Part shown: one piece after another, positions 9,101 through 16,839 of the stretch
Numbering within the stretch: the first letter of the stretch is position 1
Layout of the letters: every line of letters starts with the position of its first letter
Assembly (NCBI GenBank): GCA_034766995.1
Contig: CM068325.1
Span: 330,001-394,000 of the forward strand
Length of the DNA: 64,000 nt
DNA from: Acanthacorydalis orientalis
Taxonomy: Eukaryota; Arthropoda; Insecta; Megaloptera; Corydalidae
Direction: 5' to 3'
Notes under the pieces: generated by a model
The model's database searches: none
What the model saw: the letters and a program-made list of their open reading frames with translations, nothing else
What the model was told of the DNA's origin: nothing
Position numbers and translations under genes: made by a program

Positions 9101-11597
9101 TCTGGCGGAGAACAAGATCGAAAACATGATCGAAGTCGCACGTCTGCTGGTTTCCGAAGGCGTTTCGATCGAAGCTCGTGACGCAGACGGAAGGACGGCT
9201 CTCCATATCGCTTGCAGATTCGGATCTCGCGCGTTCTGCGAGTACCTGATCACAGAAATGCGAGCGGATATCGAGGCGGTCAATAACAGAAACTGGACAG
9301 CGTTACATTATCTGGCGCAGAACAAGAACGAAAACGTCGTCGAAGTCGCACGTTCGCTGATCTCCAAAGGCCTGTCGATCGAAGCTCGTCACGACTACGG
9401 AAGTACGCCTCTTCTCGTCGCTTGCTCGTACGGCTCTCGCGCGCTCTGCGAGTGCTTGATCACGGAAATGAAAGCGGACGTCAAGGCGGTCAATAACAAA
9501 AACTGGACTACCTTGCACTCTCTAGCGGAGAACACGAACGAAAACATGATCGAAGTCGCACGTCTGCTGATTTCCGAAGGCGTTTCGATCGAAGCTCGTG
9601 ACGAAAACGGAAGAACGGTTCTCCATATCGCTTGCTCATTCGGATCTCGTGCGTTCTGCGAGTACCTGATCACGGAAATGCGAGCGGATATCGAGGTGGT
9701 CAATAACAGAAACTGGACAGCCTTACATTATCTGGCACAGAACAAGAACGACAACGTGGTCGAAGTCGCACGTTCGTTGATCTCCAAAGGCCTGTCGATC
9801 GAAGCTCGTCACGACTACGGAAGTACGCCTCTTCTCGTCGCTTGCTCGTACGGCACTCGCGCATTCTGTGAGTACTTGATCACGGAAATGAAAGCGGACG
9901 TTAAGGCGGTCAATAACAGTAACTGGACTACCTTACACTCTCTGGCAGAGAATAAGAACGAAAACATGGTCGAAATCGCACGTACGCTGGTGTCCGAAGG
10001 CGTTTCGATCGAAGCTCGTGACGAAAACGGAAGAACGGCTCTCCACGTCGCTTGCTCGTCCGGCACTCGCGCGTTCTGCGAGTACTTGATCGCAGAAATG
10101 CGAGCGGATATCGAGGCGGTCAATAACAGAAACTGGACAGCGTTACATTATCTGGCGCAGAACAAGAACGAAAACATGGTCGAAGTCGCACGCTCGCTGA
10201 TCTCCGAAGGCCTCTCGATCGAAGCTCGTCACGACTACGGAAGTACGCCTCTTCTCGTCGCTTGCTCGTACGGCTCTCGCGCGCTCTGCGAGTACTTGAT
10301 CACGGAAATGAAAGCGGACGTTAAGGCGGTCAATAACAGTAACTGTACTACCTTACACTCTCTGGCGGAGAACAACAACGAAAACATGTTCGAAGTCGCA
10401 CGTCTGCTGATCTCCGAAGGCGTTCCGATCGAAGCTCGTGACGAAAACGGAAGGACGGCTCTCCATTTTGCCTGTTTGTTCGGATCTCGTGCGTTCTGCG
10501 AGCGCTTGATCACGGAAATGCGAGCGGATATCGAGGCGGTCACTAACAGAAACTCGACTACCTTGCATTGTCTCGCGGAGAATAAAAACGATAACATGAT
10601 CGGAGTCGCACGTTCGCTGGTTTCCGGAGACGTTTCGGTCGAAGCTCGTGACGAATACGGAAGGACGGCTCTTCATATCGCTTGCGCGTACGGATCTCGC
10701 GCGTTCTGCGAGCGCTTGATCACGGAAATGAAAGCCGATATCGAGGCGGTCGATAACAGAAACTGTACTACCTTGCATTATCTGGCACAGAATCAGAACG
10801 GAAACACGGTCGAACTCGCACGATCGCTGATTTCCGAAGGCGTTTCGATCGAAGCTCGCGACGAATACGGAAGGACGGCTCTCCATATCGCTTGCGCGTA
10901 CGGAACTCGCGCGTTCTGCGAGTATTTGATCGCAGAAATGAAAGCGGATGTTACGGCAGTCGGTAACGGAAACCGGACTGCCTTACATTATCTGGCACAG
11001 AATAAAAACGACAACACGGTCGAAGTCGCACGTTCGCTGGTTTCCGAAGGCGTTTCTATCGAAGCTCGCGACGAATACGGAAGGACGGCTCTCCATATCG
11101 CTTGCTCGTTCGGCTCTCGCGCGTTGTGTGAGTATTTGATCGCGGAAGTGAACGCGGATATCAAGGCGGTCAGTAACAGAAACCGGACGACCTTACACTC
11201 TCTGGCAGATAATGAGAACGAAAATATCATCGGAGTCGCACGTTCGCTGGTTTCCGGAGGCGTTTCGATCGAAGCTCGCGACGAAGACGGAAGGACGGCT
11301 CTCCATCTCGCTTGCTCGTCCGGAACTCGCGCGCTCTGCGAGTACTTGATCGTAGAAACGAGAGCGGACGTCAAGGCGGTCGATAACGGAAACTCGACCG
11401 CCTTACATTGCTTGGCGGAGAACAAGAATGAAAAAACGGCCGAAATCGCACGTCTGCTTGTTACGGAAGGCGTTTCGATCGATGCTCGTGATAAAAACGG
11501 AAAGACTCCTCTCGACATCGCGCGTGAGTTCGGTTCTAGCGCGTTCCGCGAGTTCGCGAGTACGGAAACGGAAGCGAATATCGAAGCGGTCGAGTAG
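3156..11597 (+). CDS. giant nuclease-NACHT-ankyrin protein (STAND/NLR-like)
   Basis: One uninterrupted exon of 2,813 codons; residue numbers below count from the longer in-frame ATG at 3069, so the chosen start is M30. Residues about 60-200 resemble a Cap4/DUF4297-type PD-(D/E)xK nuclease: G66-x2-Y69-Q70, then FDDI (D102, D103) and YQLKH (Q120, K122). Residues about 640-1040 form a NACHT STAND NTPase: Walker A ADPGMGKST (679-687), Walker B ILFDAFDEI (755-763), LTSRP (788-792) and the helical-domain signature HRMFAEYFAAEFF (1004-1016). Ankyrin repeats, about 50, fill 1085-2842; from about 1338 they form near-identical 70-residue pairs. Such architecture suggests a repeat sensor, an NTPase switch and a nuclease effector, as in bacterial Avs proteins; function here is inference. 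The N-terminal third of the exon is AT-rich, the NACHT and late ankyrin parts CpG-rich. The exon ends at TAG inside a repeat. No signal peptide or membrane segment is evident, so a cytosolic or nuclear protein is likely. Confidence 0.85.
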   Translation: MPSSTNNQVSIVSADEHNVDPFENSYTSSGDKICSHGRDYQYKVIVYLMCKQLNANSENFRLACEMDDAGKFDDIVLHYVENNEWKYKLYQLKHISGKNKKINSNKIFEKESKNSRYSLNMYFDSFEKEIKAKNFENKHEGKIVEVILMTNVGLDFSNDLHKNIFEKCNEEIGVVYKFKKGREVLVHFLKYEHSLRGKVLNENGDLSVDAEDFFSKLRIRVDFCDEEAERKTKDEIKKFLRVDDEEYVDNVYKDLYNNIARWVCDPRGYFVGRRKCMEWFTEAKEKIKNPSDVFSEFHLNRIRTHDVRFIEESLRKFRNIFEQNAHVCHVKTRCSVDFSLVKVAQCLEEGTFRLIGDDEFITYDKNKLINDLRLNEIRVLVIACFSCKTLDIPSWERIKFIIVAKSISLTVNNVQCIDDEFKFIELVPSKQEELLEKEIRFQTRCRKVQQVFRPDIRHIIGNDFLFKLVTSADPVEIDSSADRLRSTDAFYIDRRVSYGNEIDMARFGLNDRDDVYVFSGMTETQLRELREEKSVRRRDDFSNRGARLDDSKRDERESNGAGETDGEADDEADVIFLLPERNPEEQFKRFCESYAGKNVVWIEHSETRFYLRKASRSIRRVRDFVREGITNRFDDRLLTDLNDDIIIVCADPGMGKSTLLSRLASKLIEDEDRHAWILHVNLTDHVKDFGDRKAFDVDSATEFIADSRRFGAFERSLFAEWPEVTILFDAFDEIAPDHRRAVVELVTSLNRKERFRMFLTSRPNEKEYLEDVFNRLCYRLDPFDKENMASFLTNRWNPSGDVDRDRSTRFIDALIDSVKSSTVDRSERLMNTPLECRLIGDVFEKEHEVFVEGRDDPPLPNRVDVLELFEEFVLLKWKIYVEEKKKQYIHPASPLERKHLEDSFILFKENHRLASVYLLFGDKIDLDNLKRNDSECILDKKEKRQLKRFLAEIESGDEKTGVIQSVRDGIPKYTHRMFAEYFAAEFFHELVEDDREKSREFLAEAMFHSERKTFKLFFDRLSIKDQTSSKIFKILLNCDEDRFDDSIDKEESSTFVSSTDKFGRNALHLCATYEFNNIFQQLLRREFDMNARDDFFGYTPVQYACVAQMWKNLDLLLTKSDENITDFISDKIQCLLHASKNGYKEIVRNLMEHTEATHRDELINTIDEDKKTPLYYAAISGHVSLTKYLMAETNVNLSHKYDYDGNTILHSLARISEERDGSVEIVRLLANTDLVNTRNIEGRTPLHYAANCASKSVYECLLNANKADVFVTDNSKLTILHMLVATHDEQKIGIVKELKSRGISIDARDESGRTPLHIACEFGSRALCEYLITEMRADIEAVTNRNWTALHYLAKNKNDDVVEVARSLISKGVSIEARHDNGSTPLLVACSYGSRALCEYLIMEMKADVKAVNNSNCTTLHSLAENKIENMIEVARLLVSEGVSIEARDADGRTALHIACRFGSRAFCEYLITEMRADIEAVNNRNWTALHYLAQNKNENVVEVARSLISKGLSIEARHDYGSTPLLVACSYGSRALCECLITEMKADVKAVNNKNWTTLHSLAENTNENMIEVARLLISEGVSIEARDENGRTVLHIACSFGSRAFCEYLITEMRADIEVVNNRNWTALHYLAQNKNDNVVEVARSLISKGLSIEARHDYGSTPLLVACSYGTRAFCEYLITEMKADVKAVNNSNWTTLHSLAENKNENMVEIARTLVSEGVSIEARDENGRTALHVACSSGTRAFCEYLIAEMRADIEAVNNRNWTALHYLAQNKNENMVEVARSLISEGLSIEARHDYGSTPLLVACSYGSRALCEYLITEMKADVKAVNNSNCTTLHSLAENNNENMFEVARLLISEGVPIEARDENGRTALHFACLFGSRAFCERLITEMRADIEAVTNRNSTTLHCLAENKNDNMIGVARSLISKGVSIEARHDNGSTPLLVACSYGSRALCEYLIMEMKADVKAVNNSNCTTLHSLAENKIENMIEVARLLVSEGVSIEARDADGRTALHIACRFGSRAFCEYLITEMRADIEAVNNRNWTALHYLAQNKNENVVEVARSLISKGLSIEARHDYGSTPLLVACSYGSRALCECLITEMKADVKAVNNKNWTTLHSLAENTNENMIEVARLLISEGVSIEARDENGRTVLHIACSFGSRAFCEYLITEMRADIEVVNNRNWTALHYLAQNKNDNVVEVARSLISKGLSIEARHDYGSTPLLVACSYGTRAFCEYLITEMKADVKAVNNSNWTTLHSLAENKNENMVEIARTLVSEGVSIEARDENGRTALHVACSSGTRAFCEYLIAEMRADIEAVNNRNWTALHYLAQNKNENMVEVARSLISEGLSIEARHDYGSTPLLVACSYGSRALCEYLITEMKADVKAVNNSNCTTLHSLAENNNENMFEVARLLISEGVPIEARDENGRTALHFACLFGSRAFCERLITEMRADIEAVTNRNSTTLHCLAENKNDNMIGVARSLVSGDVSVEARDEYGRTALHIACAYGSRAFCERLITEMKADIEAVDNRNCTTLHYLAQNQNGNTVELARSLISEGVSIEARDEYGRTALHIACAYGTRAFCEYLIAEMKADVTAVGNGNRTALHYLAQNKNDNTVEVARSLVSEGVSIEARDEYGRTALHIACSFGSRALCEYLIAEVNADIKAVSNRNRTTLHSLADNENENIIGVARSLVSGGVSIEARDEDGRTALHLACSSGTRALCEYLIVETRADVKAVDNGNSTALHCLAENKNEKTAEIARLLVTEGVSIDARDKNGKTPLDIAREFGSSAFREFASTETEANIEAVE
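7060..11597 (+). repeat. homogenised ankyrin-coding tandem array, 210/420-bp modules
   Basis: The array steps in 210-bp units (two ankyrin repeats, 70 codons), about 21.5 copies. Over much of it two module types alternate, one with GRTALHIAC and one with GSTPLLVAC, giving a 420-bp super-period. Sequence between modules is far more alike at DNA level than ankyrin structure requires, pointing to unequal exchange or gene conversion. Upstream repeats (about 6340-7060) are divergent. Confidence 0.9.
7260..10619 (+). repeat. 1,680-bp tandem duplication inside the ankyrin array
   Basis: Copy A is 7260-8939 and copy B 8940-10619, each eight 210-bp modules. Reading the two copies line by line I found no difference; identity also runs about 16 bp upstream of the nominal join, so the breakpoint is only known within that interval. 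Either the duplication is very recent (or converted), or it is an assembly artefact. Confidence 0.85.
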
Positions 11598-11740
11598 AGA
11601 AACGAGCTTCGTTGCGTTATCCGGTACGACGAGGACGAAAGCGTGATCGAAATCACACGGTCGCCGGTTTCTAAAAGCGATTCGATCGAAACTCGTAACG
11701 AAGATGAAGACACGCCTCGAAGACGACGATGAAGAACGAA
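11598..11740 (+). pseudogene. decayed ankyrin module beyond the stop codon
   Basis: After the TAG at 11595-11597 the sequence still aligns with the 210-bp module: a GAGAAACGAGCTTCGTTGCG region where modules have the second helix, then GATCGAAATC, TCGCCGGTTTCT and TTCGATCGAAACTCG in the usual order. The stop occupies the place of an AAC codon in other modules. The protein was therefore probably longer once, and the remnant is now 3' untranslated sequence. Confidence 0.7.
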
Positions 11741-11802
11741 GATGAATACACGGGTTACGAGCCGAGTTAAGAAAACCCTAGTAGAAAGAAAAGTTCATAA
11801 AT

Positions 11803-11808
11803 AATAAA
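11803..11808 (+). terminator. poly(A) signal AATAAA
   Basis: The canonical hexamer lies about 205 bp after the stop codon of the NACHT-ankyrin gene, in an A-rich patch following the decayed module. It is the first good poly(A) signal downstream. Confidence 0.45.
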
Positions 11809-12309
11809 CACACGGCGTTAACCTCGAAACTCGAAAACGTCCGAGGAAATAGAAAAACATCGAATTCCGCTTTACGACGGAACAAACGTCGACGACCGGA
11901 AGTTTCGTATCGAAACTTCACCAAACGAGTCGGACCAGCTCCGGTTCGTCGAAACCTCGTGTCGTGGAACGGCGACGTCGTTAGATACGGATACGTCGCC
12001 GGAGAGAAAGAGGAAAGAGCTACCGATCGCCGTAAATCGGAGACGCAGACGACTCGAAGGATCGCCGACGGTCACCCGGAAAGCGCCGACGATAGAGACA
12101 CGGCTTTCGACTCGCGGAAAGCTCCGTGCGGAACGTTCGAAAGAAAAGGACCGGCTCGTTTCGCGTAAGTCGTCGCTCGGTATGAAATATAATCGAAAAA
12201 CGAGTCGCTCGCCGGTCGTTTTCTAAAATTCGATAAATCGATTCGAGATTCGAAGTCGACCGGAGCGAGCTCACAAGAAGTCGACATAGTTCGTCGTCTT
12301 CGTCTCGCC
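11809..12309. other. CpG-rich intergenic DNA
   Basis: CpG-rich sequence with many short frames on both strands but no convincing gene. A GTAAGT donor-like hexamer occurs at about 12166. It could belong to a transcript with the doubtful ORF that follows. Confidence 0.4.
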
Positions 12310-13578
12310 GTGCCGTCCGAGTACGACGGCGCAGTCACGGCCGTCGAAACTTTCGCTCGGGATAAACCGAACGTCGGTTTCGTCGAGAATCGACTTCCGG
12401 ACGAAGAATCTAAGAAGAACGACACAAGAAAAACGAGCGAGGAAGAATCGCCTCCATCGACGGCATTCACGTCGCAACGGAGACGGAAGAAGTCGGACGC
12501 ACCGCAGCGAAACTCGAAGAATAGAGGAAACGACGAATCCGGATTCCAGTTTGAACGTGATTACTGTCGAAGAGTCGGACGCAGACCGGCAGAACGCCGA
12601 GGCGGAATTCGAGATGTCGGAAATAAAAATCCGCATAGCGCGAACGCGGTATCGGGTTCTAACGACGAGGCCGATTCGAATCGTTATCGTTTTTCGGCCA
12701 CGATCGAACGGCTTCTCGATTCCGGAGCGACAGAGCGTCCGATCGGCGGTCGCGATCGGCTCGGTAACGAAAAGGAACTCGAGGTTCCTGTACGAATCGA
12801 AGTCGCCAAGACCGGAGCACCGCTTCGAGACCGAAAAACAGGACAAGTTCGACTGACGAGCATCTTCGATGCTCGTTTCGCGCGTTTCAACTCTGATTCG
12901 AGTTGTTTCAGATGCGACGTCGGTAGAGAGTACGTTTGGAAACAGGTAAAGTGGAGCTTCGGAGACGAACGGATCCGGTTCGAATTCACCGTCCGGTATA
13001 CGCTCAGGCGGAACGGCGTCGCCGAAAAGACGAACGGACCCGTTTTAGAACGAGCCCGATGCACGTTACTCGACGGCGAGCTCGAAAAAACGTTTCGACC
13101 AGAAGCGGTCCTCGTGGCCGCGTATCCGATCGATCGAAGTCCCGCGTCGTCCTTGAATCGTAAAGTCCGAGCGGCTGTTCGGTTCGACGAAAAACCGAAC
13201 CTCGCAGGACCGAAAGTATTCGTGTGTGTCGCACGCTCACGACTTCCGAAAGAACCGATACCTGGAAAATTCGACTGTAGATTGTTCGTACGCTGTTTTA
13301 TAGGACACCGTCCGAGCCCTAACGATCGAAAAGTAATTTTCGGACGAGACTCGGTTTTCGAAGAAACGAAATTCACTATCGAGAACCTCGGCGGCGAACG
13401 ATCGGTAAATCGAGAGGAACCAGGAGAGATAAATGAAGAATACCGAACAGAAGAAGAGGACGAAAAAGAACGTGGACACGACGATAAAGAACGAGAAGAA
13501 ACGAAGAAGAGAAAGCCGAAGGGTCGACAAAGCAACCGTACACCGATACGTCTCGTAGATCGACGAGACGAACCATGA
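12310..13578 (+). CDS. doubtful 422-codon open frame, no recognised domain
   Basis: The frame is open from ATG 12310 to TGA. Its product is Arg-, Glu- and Lys-rich with a charged C-terminus (EEDEKERGHDDKEREETKKR). I recognise no family. A DSGAT string near residue 138 resembles an aspartic-protease active site but lacks the surrounding pattern. The opposite strand is open for 305 codons over much of the same DNA, as expected when CpG-rich sequence lacks stop codons by composition. A possible acceptor (GTTTCAG, about 12911) and donor (CAGGTAAAG, about 12945) could mean spliced use. Probably not a real protein; listed because of its length and its position just after the large gene. Confidence 0.2.
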   Translation: MPSEYDGAVTAVETFARDKPNVGFVENRLPDEESKKNDTRKTSEEESPPSTAFTSQRRRKKSDAPQRNSKNRGNDESGFQFERDYCRRVGRRPAERRGGIRDVGNKNPHSANAVSGSNDEADSNRYRFSATIERLLDSGATERPIGGRDRLGNEKELEVPVRIEVAKTGAPLRDRKTGQVRLTSIFDARFARFNSDSSCFRCDVGREYVWKQVKWSFGDERIRFEFTVRYTLRRNGVAEKTNGPVLERARCTLLDGELEKTFRPEAVLVAAYPIDRSPASSLNRKVRAAVRFDEKPNLAGPKVFVCVARSRLPKEPIPGKFDCRLFVRCFIGHRPSPNDRKVIFGRDSVFEETKFTIENLGGERSVNREEPGEINEEYRTEEEDEKERGHDDKEREETKKRKPKGRQSNRTPIRLVDRRDEP

Positions 13579-13759
13579 AACCACGATACCCCGAGAACCA
13601 CGTGTATACTCTCTCTCTCTCTTAGACTTTAACCGTTCACTCTCGTCGTCGTCACAGTCATAATAACGGATCTGTCTTTTATCGTTTTATTTGTTTGAAA
13701 TATTCTACTTGTGATTAGTTAGCAATCCTAGTAAATATAACTCGACAACCTGCGCATAT
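13579..13759. other. noncoding with a short CT tract
   Basis: AT-rich sequence with a CT dinucleotide run at about 13609-13622. Nothing else seen. Confidence 0.5.
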
Positions 13760-14330
13760 TTCAGCACGTTAAGAATATTCTTATTACAGATGATTTAATT
13801 CGAACTGGTACGTCGTCAAACATTATTATTTACAAGAATAGGGGTTCGAATATTTAACAAATACATACGATATCATCTGTTTTTAATTCGAATTGGCATT
13901 TCGAGTTCTAACTCTGATGCACTCGTAACCGAAACATATCGTTTAAGAATAAAGTTATCGTAGACGATTTAAATTAAACTGCGAGTCATTTAACTTCAAG
14001 ATACACAAAGGCCGGGTCCGAATATTCAACAAATACGTACGATATCATCGACTTTTAATTCGAATTAGTATTTCGAGTTCTAACTACGACGCATACGAAA
14101 CGGAGACATATCGTTTAGGATTATTCTTGTCGAAGATGATTTAAATTAAACCGGTAAGTATTTAACTAAAGTACACGAGGAAGGTGTCCGAATATCCAAT
14201 AAGTGCGTTAAATAACACCGCTTTTGAATTTCGATTAGCGTTTAGATTCTAAATATGATAAATTTGAAGTTGATGACATTCTATTAAGAATATTCTTATT
14301 ATAGATGATTTAAATTGAACTCATATGTCA
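13760..14330 (+). repeat. degenerate tandem repeat of about 172 bp
   Basis: The block GATGATTTAAATTAAAC recurs near 13788, 13962, 14135 and 14305. Between them come shared stretches in fixed order: GGTCCGAATATTCAACAAAT, CGATATCATC, TTTTAATTCGAATTAG and ATATCGTTTA. About three full units and a partial one, clearly diverged. It looks like a small satellite; no coding frame. Confidence 0.7.
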
Positions 14331-14361
14331 TGAATCATCTATATATATGTCTGTGTATATA

Positions 14362-14652
14362 TGTAGGGGCTTCGCCGCCAACTGCGAGCGTCGCTAGAGG
14401 GCGGCGTAAACAGACGCTGATACCACGCGCCATCTACGCAATAGAGGAAGCGGGGCGTCGAGAAGGCCATTTCCGTCTAGCACGCTTAACGAGCAGCACG
14501 CGTCTCACTCTCGGCTCGGCCAGATAGGAATCCGCCACACGTGTGGTTTCTAGAGTCTTGTGTGCGTTTTAACAATAAAGCATTTTTATATATCAACATT
14601 TCGTTTACTAAGAACCTGCACTCCCACGATCCTCATCCTCGCGCTAATAACA
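14362..14652 (+). mobile_element. gypsy-type LTR, isolated
   Basis: The sequence starts TGTAGGGGCTTCGCC and ends AATAACA, a TG...CA LTR of 291 bp with AATAAA at about 14574. It matches the LTR joined to gypsy pol at 48759-48909, which lacks about 140 internal bases. No pol sequence and no target-site duplication flank this copy, so it is not a clean solo LTR but the edge of the inverted duplication. Confidence 0.65.
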
Positions 14653-14696
14653 ATCAGGGAACTGATCGCCCGGCGATAAGTCTCCAAATTTATATA

Positions 14697-15698
14697 GGTA
14701 ATAGTTCAGTTTAAGGACTTTAGTGAAAACGCACTTAAAAAATTCACATTTTTTGCTAAATTGATTAATTATAATGTAAAACGTGATTTAAAGTCGGGGA
14801 GCAAGACTTTTGCAATAAATAATATGAAAAAAATGTAAAAAAGTGTCTCACTGACGGATGGTACGAACTGCAAAATATGTCTTTTTTTTTCTCAAAAAGG
14901 GGCTTTTCTATCTCAAAAAACGGATTTTCACTAAACAATTAGTGGTATAAGCAGTAAATAACCACTTGCGCAATATATTTTGTTACGTTTTAAAACAAAA
15001 AAACTGCGCGTAAAAAAATAATGAAAGTAGACATTGGCGTGACTCGCGCTGTTTCCATTCTGCGCGGCGCAGCCATATGCATACGCATCCGTTGTAGTGC
15101 GTTTATATGCATGTAATTTAGTGACGCTATTAAAGTGAACGTTTTAAGTAGTCAATATTTATCGTAATATATAACATTAAAAATAGGCCTCCTTCCCAAC
15201 ACTTTCCTCCATCGTCACTCTCACCTCACCCTGACCTTCACCACACCCTCACCCGTATACAATTAAAAATAGACCTCCTTCCACACCCCTTCCTATAAAA
15301 ACGTCACTTGTTTACAGCATATGAACGCGCCATAACGGATGCGCCGCACGAAATGACATAGCGAATCACGCAAACATCTACTTTCATTAAGTTTCTTACA
15401 CGAACTTTTTCGCTTTGAAATGTACCAAAATGTATTATACAAGTGATTATTTGGTGCTTTTACCGGTAATTGTTTAATGTACAAGCCTTTTTTGAGATAA
15501 AAAAGGCCTTTTTGGTGATAAATTGCAGTTTGTACCATCTGTCCACTGAGACACTTTTTTTACATTTTTTTCATATTATTGAAAAAGTGCTACTTTCCTG
15601 ACTTTAAATCACGTTTTACATTGTAATTAATCGATTTAGCAAGAAATTTGAATTTTGAAAGTGCGTTTTCACTAAAGTCCTTTAACTGAACTATTACC
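14697..15698. mobile_element. long-TIR (foldback) MITE, copy A
   Basis: It begins GGTAATAGTTCAG and ends CTGAACTATTACC. Inverted similarity extends about 450 bp inward from each end, including AAAACGTGATTTAAAGTC near both ends, so most of the element could fold on itself. A TA is present on both sides, a possible 2-bp target duplication. No ORF. Related copies: 19172-20117, 39882-40825 and 47703-48714. Confidence 0.75.
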
Positions 15699-15845
15699 TA
15701 ATTAACTAAACTCGATATAATGTAAGAACGAAATGTTTGGTATATTTTTTAAGGTTATAAATTTATGGTTAATGCCCGATTCTAATATATCGATTACCGT
15801 ATTTGGTTACACGCACAGATGAAATCGATATATAGTGATAGGAAT
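15699..15845. mobile_element. one end of the TTAA MITE (truncated copy)
   Basis: TTAACTAAACTCGATATAAT onward matches the terminal inverted repeat of the TTAA-flanked element at 46217-47692. Only one end is present here; the interior and the other end are missing. Confidence 0.6.
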
Positions 15846-16011
15846 TAATAATTAATTAGGAATTAAAAATTTAAACGTTTCATAATAAAACGAGCGGAAA
15901 TCTTTGTCACAGCTAGTCGTATGGAAACTTTTTTGATCCGGTGCATACGTATATACAGTATGGGCCATGAAGTTCTGGCACATTTTGAGAAGGTATAAAA
16001 AATGAACAAAG
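15846..16011. other. noncoding segment of the left arm
   Basis: AT-rich sequence mirrored near 45410-45590 of the right arm. Nothing coding seen. Confidence 0.4.
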
Positions 16012-16640
16012 CTATCGATTTAGAAAAAAAAATGTATTTATTTCTGAATTTAATTTAACAGGCGTTTTACAGTGAAAAAGATCGAACGTATCGAGAGATC
16101 GAGAACTCGTGCCGTTCGGAAGGAAGTCGAAGACCGTCTCTCGTTTCGACAGCGCGTGTTCGATATATCTTCGTCGTAACCGCACGTATCCGGTATCGGA
16201 TCGGTATCTACCGAAACGCCTTCGATCCGTTTCGGATATAGATCCGCCTCGAATATCGTGTCGTGAAGGACCGCACAATTATCGTTTCACCGAGTATCGA
16301 GTTTTCATTTAAATCCGAGTACGTAGCGTGTCCCGAATCGATCGACGATCTCGATCGGGTCGGACCGTAACGGAGCTGAAAAACAAAACCGAACCGAACG
16401 GTACCTGCTCGGAACGTTGAATATTTATCGACGGACGAACAACGATCCAAATACGATCCGAGACCGAACGATCTCGCTTCTCGTGCGACGGCGCATGCTT
16501 CCTCGGTTACGCCCGCGTGTAGGAGAACTTCTCGCAGACCTCACACCTGTGCTTCCGTTCGCCGGCGTGGCTCCGGAAGTGGACCTCGAACTCGTGTACG
16601 TGCACGAGGTCTGAAGCCCCGTGCACACTACTGACACGTC
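16012..16640 (-). pseudogene. C2H2 zinc-finger gene remnant (left copy)
   Basis: On the minus strand, near 16490-16620, a frame reads FRSHAGERKHRCEVCEKFS, which is the end of one C2H2 finger, the HTGEKP-type linker and the CxxC of the next. A TAG follows soon (YTRA-stop-PRKH), then PRKHAPSHEK keeps a finger-like His pattern. The rest down to 16012 has no recognised domain. The mirror copy is at 44834-45386. The stop and missing residues make a working protein unlikely. Confidence 0.5.
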
Positions 16641-16839
16641 ACGTACAATTACGTGATAAGACCGTACGTGAGAGCTACTTTTTCACTGGTTTCGGTGGTA
16701 TCGATGCACACTACAGTCACTGTATGCATATCACGCACGACACATACGGTTCTTATCTCGACGAGTGTCGACACGTTCTCATATGTATCTGTTTCTGCAG
16801 ACATTTCGTGACACAATAACACTTCTGAATCTTCGAAGC

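Noticed and set aside
7289..10886. Many antisense open frames of about 70-240 codons across the ankyrin array
   Set aside because: They recur with the 210/420-bp period and result from the sense codon pattern lacking reverse stops. No start context, splice sites or domains.
3156..11597. Bacterial contamination as explanation for the giant ORF
   Set aside because: The flanks carry eukaryotic splice sites, insect transposons and microsatellites, and the gene itself has a 3' splice site in front of its start. Ancient transfer remains possible, contamination does not fit.
12700..12740. DSGAT string suggesting a retroviral-type aspartic protease
   Set aside because: The neighbouring pattern of such proteases (hydrophobic LID before it and the later ILG block) is absent, and no other retroelement part lies nearby.
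12684..13601. 305-codon minus-strand frame opposite the doubtful ORF
   Set aside because: Ser/Arg-rich low-complexity product with no domain, explained by CpG-rich composition.
14362..14652. Clean solo LTR
   Set aside because: No matching 5-bp duplication on its two sides, and its 5' end is the breakpoint of the inverted duplication.
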